A stretch of DNA of 64,000 bases from Bryum argenteum (lineage: Eukaryota; Streptophyta; Bryopsida; Bryales; Bryaceae), in assembly GCA_037043015.1 (NCBI GenBank), contig CM073325.1, forward strand, positions 6,985,001 through 7,049,000. Direction: 5' to 3'. Shown here in pieces: positions 60,031 through 64,000 of the stretch (its first letter is position 1; each line of letters opens with the position of its first letter). The position numbers were made by a program, and so were the translations under genes. The notes beneath the pieces are model-generated. The model worked only from the letters and a program-made list of their open reading frames with translations. It was not told the DNA's origin and did not search any database.

Positions 60031-61019
60031 TTAACCCCTAAAAATCCTTAAAAGCCAAACTGGGTTTTTGGGATTTTGGGCAGCCCGTTTGAAGGGGTTA
60101 AATCAGCTCATTTTTGCTTAAGATTTTTCCTTGATTCTCCCTATACTGCAAAGTGTATGTGGTAAAATTTGCAAACCCAAATTTCAATTTTAGAACCTTC
60201 ATCTAGGAATTTTAGGTTTCAAGGTTCCAATGGGCAGTTTAAATGTACTAGACTTTTTTTGAAATTTTGTTTTGGGAAGATGTTTATAACCAAACGACTA
60301 CCCAAGTTCTAAAGTGACTCAAGTCAAGAAGTTTACCAATTTTATAAAGGCATCAATAAATAGCCTTGCAACAACGAAAATTGCCAAAGCTTTTATAAAG
60401 GAAATTACTTCAAAACTACACCCCTTGTACTCAAATTCTTGGCTTACCTTCAAAACACCTTTGATTGGTCAAACTTTCTACCACTAAAAATAGACTAAAA
60501 ATAGACCCTAACTAGAATCCATCACAAATATTAAGTCAAAATCCAATAGTGGATGAAAGAGATATAGCTCCTCAAAAATTATCCATGTTTTCACTTTTTC
60601 ATAAGTGATTGTAAAATCATCATTGCAAAACTAATGCCAAAAGTATTTAGATTGAAATTCTTCCAACTAAAAAATTGGTGAATTTCATCCTAAGATCATT
60701 TTGATTATTTTTGTTGAATTAAAAATAGTTCATGAAGAACTATTCTTGATTTCACATAATTGGCTTACATTGGAAAATCATGCCCCATGTTTTAGAACGC
60801 AAGAACAAGAGTTGCTTTCACTAAAATGCATGCCATAAATTCATATCGTATTGTTTGAGTCTGCAAGCCATACCACACAAACTAAACTTGATTTGGGACG
60901 CAACCTATTTAAGTAATTTCATCGAAAATGAACATTGAATAAAGAAGCTATAGGCCTTCAAAGTTGCCGCTTGTCATCTATTGTGTTGATCTTTAATGCA
61001 CGGCACTTTTAAGGGTTAA
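60031..61019. mobile_element. Chimeric TTAA element: TA-3 left half, TA-1 right half
   Basis: The body is 60,035-61,015 (981 bp) with TTAA at 60,031-60,034 and 61,016-61,019. The left end (CCCCTAAAAATCC, then the hairpin-like AAAAGCC-AAACT-GGGTTTT) and about 310 bp follow the hairpin-side end of TA-3. From about 60,350 the sequence follows TA-1, and the right end (CCCTTAAAAGTGCC, inverted) aligns with the left end of the TA-1 at 2,772. It has no coding capacity. Confidence 0.75.
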
Positions 61020-61968
61020 GGCAATGATGTCTCAATACAAACTAGCGTAGCGTTCATCCTAAAAGAGGTTCGTACTTTCATAAGTGGTATTATGACTACT
61101 AGCATAAACATTGAAGAATGGATCAAACAAATGCTTTATTCACATTGACATGGCATAATACTTTTTTCTCCTTCTTAGGTTTTATATTATTTCCTATGGC
61201 ATTGAATTTGATGCATAAGAGCATTCACAATTTACAAACTCTATTACCTTGAGCTCTAAGGGACACGAGAAGACATTGCACAAAAAGAGTTGGAACTTAT
61301 CAAGACTGCCCTTGGCATCAACTCCTAGTTATATTGGCTTAAAGGAAAATTCTCCAAACACTTGACAACCTAAGATCTTCCAAGAGTTTCCATCACCTAA
61401 GACCTTCCACAAGTTTCCATACCTAAGCTCTTACGAAACTTTCTTCCTCAATATGCGTCCCTACCTCTCCTTGGAGAAGATACTTTCACAGCCACGTGGA
61501 GCCACTTACACCAATTTTCACCCGGATAATTATCCTTTTGTTGCAGATGCGGAGGAAAGTAGAATGAGTAGCATAGAGACGCATGGTTTGTCGAGAATCG
61601 TGGCATGGCGACCGTTTTTGTCACACTACAACGGAAGAGAGAACTTACGGCAAGTGAGATAAATTTGACGGGACAGGGAGCTAGTTGGCACCAGATGACA
61701 AAATGACGTGAACCTTAGCGATCTCACTGGGGCAAGAAATTGATCTCATTGGGGCGAGAATATTTAGAAGCACTGTGCAAGAGGTGTTGCCGGGAGTTAT
61801 AGGGGCGGCATTGACGATTCTCTGAGTTGATGAAAAGCAACAATCATAACATGGGGATAGTGACAAGAAAATGGAGATTAATTCTGATAAAAGATAAATT
61901 AACAGTCAACAGTATCGGAACAATTCAAGGTCATTTCAGGATTGATTTTCTAAATATGGTCAAATCCA
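61020..61968. other. Unannotated stretch
   Basis: An open frame at 61,453-61,662 has no recognisable domain and is not called. The words ACCTAAGACCTTCCA and GATCTTCCAAGAGTTTCCA are repeated around 61,370-61,420. Nothing else was seen. Confidence 0.3.
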
Positions 61969-62190
61969 CTACATTAAATAGGTAGATTAGTGTTAGATTT
62001 TTATAAGATTTGAAAATGCTATAAGTTTTTACTTTTGGTACAAAAAAATGACCAAGAATGTTAATTCCAATACTATGTAAGGATCCCCATCTTGTCAATG
62101 TAGAGGGTAAAAATATTTACGAACAATAAAAACTTATAACATGTTTATATAAATTAGTGTATCTAACACTAATCTACCTATTTAGTGTAG
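61969..62190. mobile_element. Short MITE-like inverted repeat, 222 bp
   Basis: CTACATTAAATAGGTAGATT at the left returns inverted at the right (AATCTACCTATTTAGTGTAG) with one mismatch, and pairing continues past TAGTGTTAGAT to about 30 bp per arm. TGGTCAAAT lies just outside the left arm and ATTTGACCA about 20 bp outside the right arm. The ends do not fit the TTAA group, and no clear target duplication was found. Confidence 0.6.
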
Positions 62191-62750
62191 ATTGGTGTTG
62201 CAAACTTGTCAATTTGACCACTGTTTTGGATGAGATGTTTTTAAGGCTTTTGTTTTGGCAATCAAGGCCCACTGCTTTACACCAATGATCTGGAAAAACT
62301 GACGGCTAGTTCATTATCAGTTGATGGAAATAACCCGGTGAAAATTATAAGAAATTTTCTATTCACAGTTTACAATGAGACAATTGCCGGGATAGTTTCA
62401 CCTAAAGCCGGTTGGACAAGGGAACTATAGGATATTAGCCAGTACTGTAAGGATGAAATTATTTCCTAAACCTTACTTATCACTCTCGATGCATTGACTT
62501 CAAGGTAGAAGCACCTCTAACCAAACACTCCTCCTTTTAATCCTTAAAGTGGAAAGGCCTCACAACAACCAAAAACCCTCAAAACAACCCCCTTTCAATA
62601 CAAAGTGAAAATTTTCACTTTTTAATGTATTTCGAGTGAAGTAACCGTAAGATCTAGTACCTTACTTGAACATGTACAGTGCCCTACAGTTTGATTACGA
62701 TTTTCTCTATAGAGGGAGATTTTGTAAAACGTTTGACAATGCATTGTGAA
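62191..62750. other. Unannotated stretch with a decayed TTAA-element end
   Basis: About 62,533-62,700 begins TTAATCCTTAAAGTGG and includes AACCGTAAGATCTAGTACC, as in the left part of TA-3/TA-4. The rest shows nothing recognisable. Confidence 0.35.
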
Positions 62751-62751
62751 G

Positions 62752-63515
62752 TTAAAAATGATTTCGTAAATTGTGGTGGAATCACATCAGAGTGTACTAA
62801 AGAAAATATTTAATAGAAAATCAAATCCTCTTCGTTCCTTATTTGATTTGACATATTACAATTATCTCATACAACATTACCATTGAGTGCTCCTCCTTTT
62901 TGTTTTATTTAAGATGTTCAGTTCGATTTCAATTTTCGAATTAGCTTCACAAGTTGTTCTTGGGTTACATACACACATGTTTGTGATATTATTGATATAC
63001 TTCTTCATTGGTTTTGACTTGTAGAAATTTCTTAATAAGTTCTAACAACTAATAAACTTCACCCAAAATATGTGGAAGCCATTTCACACAACTACATATG
63101 TCCACGAAGGATGGTTGGAGGGTATTAGACTAGTAACTCTCATGCCTAGCGTAAATTCTTATAGTATTCTTGTCAAGTTTTATAGATGATTCAATTTCCA
63201 CTGTGAGTTTTAATTGGAGACTTTCATAAGAAGCTAGTCCAATGTCAAAGAATTCAAAAGAGGAAATTCTTTGATTATTCAAGTATGTACCTAAGTAACC
63301 CAAGAAATTTGGAAGCTGATTTGAAAATTGAAATCGAAATGAACATCTTAAATAAAACAAAAAGTAGGAGCAATAAATGGTAAATGGTGTATGTAGTAAT
63401 TTTAATATGTTAAATTAAAAAATAAAGAGGATTTGATATTCTATCATGATGTCGTAGTACACTGTAATGTAATTCCAAAATACTTTGTAGATTTCAAATC
63501 CGATCATTTTTAAGG
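62752..63515. repeat. Long imperfect inverted repeat, arms about 240 bp
   Basis: The left arm, about 62,752-63,000, and the right arm, about 63,275-63,515, are reverse complements with scattered differences. Shared words include TTTTTGTTTTATTTAAGATG (left) with its inverse near 63,345. The spacer is about 280 bp. The transcript would fold into a long stem. Origin is unknown; an old foldback-type element is possible. Confidence 0.65.
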
Positions 63516-63580
63516 ATTTGAACCTATATGTGGGGTCCATCAAGGTTGTCAAACCGGGCAAGCACGCCGCCCGCCGGACT

Positions 63581-63992
63581 TGCCAGCCCGATTGAGCTCC
63601 CGCTCGCCCGATTGAGCTCCCGCTCGCCCGATTGAGCTCCCGCTCGCCCGATTGAGCTCCCGCTCGCCCGATTGAGCTCCCGCTCGCCCGATTGAGCTCC
63701 CGCTCGCCCGATTGAGCTCCCGCTCGCCCGATTGAGCTCCCGCTCGCCCGATTGAGCTCCCGCTCGCCCGATTGAGCTCCCGCTCGCTCGATTGAGCTCC
63801 CGCTCGCCCGATTCACCTCCCGCTCGCCCGATTGAGCTCCCGCTCGCCCGATTGAGCTCCCGCTCGCCCGATTGAGCTCCCGCTCGCCCGATTGAGCTCC
63901 CGCTCGCCCGATTGAGCTCCCGCTCGCCCGATTGAGCTCCCGCTCGCCCGATTGAGCTCCCGCTCGCCCGATTGAGCTCTCGCTCGCCCGAT
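63581..63992. repeat. 20-bp minisatellite, about 20 copies
   Basis: The unit CGCTCGCCCGATTGAGCTCC is repeated head to tail with very few variants (units at 63,781, 63,801 and 63,961 differ). It is GC-rich in AT-rich DNA. The last 8 bases of the window leave the repeat (ATAGGGTCAT from 63,991). Because 20 is not a multiple of 3, any open frame repeats every 60 bases; the long minus-strand frames here are artefacts. Confidence 0.95.
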
Positions 63993-64000
63993 AGGGTCAT

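Noticed and set aside
536-61019. TTTAGGG/CCCTAAA words as interstitial telomere repeats
   Set aside because: They occur singly, not in tandem, always beside TTAA or a decayed TTAA, and in inverted pairs that bound repeats. They are transposon ends.
63415-64000. Long minus-strand frames with a 20-residue repeat
   Set aside because: Products of the 20-bp minisatellite; the period of 60 bases keeps frames open by chance. Not a protein gene.

Overview
The window reads as nuclear DNA of a land plant. It is AT-rich, has GT-AG introns in recognisable genes, is crowded with transposons, and carries two nuclear genes for mitochondrial proteins and a plant-type GT92 glycosyltransferase. The kinase family, the intron style and the repeat load made me think of a bryophyte such as a moss, but that is inference and no marker in the window settles it.

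Genes. Three paralogues of an unusual five-exon protein kinase gene lie at 5.9-9.1 kb (+), 18.8-21.7 kb (+) and 40.3-37.3 kb (-, frameshifted). A fourth is only a remnant at 29.8-30.25 kb. Each encodes a TKL-like kinase domain whose DFG motif reads DFE, followed by a conserved C-terminal domain I do not recognise. A TMEM70-like mitochondrial gene (25.86-24.56 kb, -) stands head-to-head with a KGD4/MRPS36-like gene (26.67-28.83 kb, +). A broken duplicate of the TMEM70-like locus is scattered over 12.0-15.05 kb. A two-exon GT92 gene lies at 52.3-50.5 kb (-).

Duplications. The kinase gene was copied with its leader and downstream spacer. 4.65-11.56 kb is repeated inverted at 42.5-33.7 kb and, in part, directly at 16.4-23.2 kb. 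Spacer pieces recur at 31.8-32.3 kb.

Mobile DNA. The central find is a piggyBac-superfamily transposon of 5,862 bp at 52,784-58,645. It is flanked by TTAA on both sides, has 14-bp terminal inverted repeats beginning CCCCTAATGAGTCG, encodes a piggyBac transposase with the three catalytic aspartates and a Cys-rich tail (now frameshifted), and carries a second upstream ORF. Its ends explain the many TTAACCCCTAA / TTAGGGGTTAA signals across the window, which bound non-autonomous relatives. I call these TA-1 (about 970 bp), TA-2 (259 bp, two copies), TA-3 (about 925 bp), TA-4 (1,191 bp) and TA-5 (795-1,499 bp). Several are nested in each other at TTAA, and three insertions in the window (two TTAA elements and one SINE) can be compared with paralogous empty sites. 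On one end the elements carry a subterminal hairpin about 15 bp inside the terminus, and its arms co-vary between copies. Other mobile DNA includes a full-length tRNA-type SINE with 13-bp target duplications, a 5'-truncated SINE, LINE-like reverse-transcriptase remnants, a short MITE, a long inverted repeat and a 20-bp minisatellite that runs to the right edge.

Layout: 0.5-4.6 kb nested TA-1; 4.65-9.05 kinase 1; 9.8-11.6 spacer with TA-5; 12-15 broken TMEM70 duplicate with TA-3, TA-5 and SINE; 15.05-15.97 TA-3/4; 16.4-21.7 kinase 2; 22.16 TA-2; 24.5-28.8 mitochondrial gene pair; 29.5-33.7 decayed copies and LINE; 33.7-37.3 inverted spacer; 37.3-40.3 kinase 3; 42.5-44.3 nested TA-1/TA-2; 44.5-45.4 LINE-like; 47.0-50.1 three-layer nest; 50.5-52.3 GT92; 52.8-58.6 piggyBac; 60.0-61.0 chimeric element; 62-64 inverted repeats and minisatellite.
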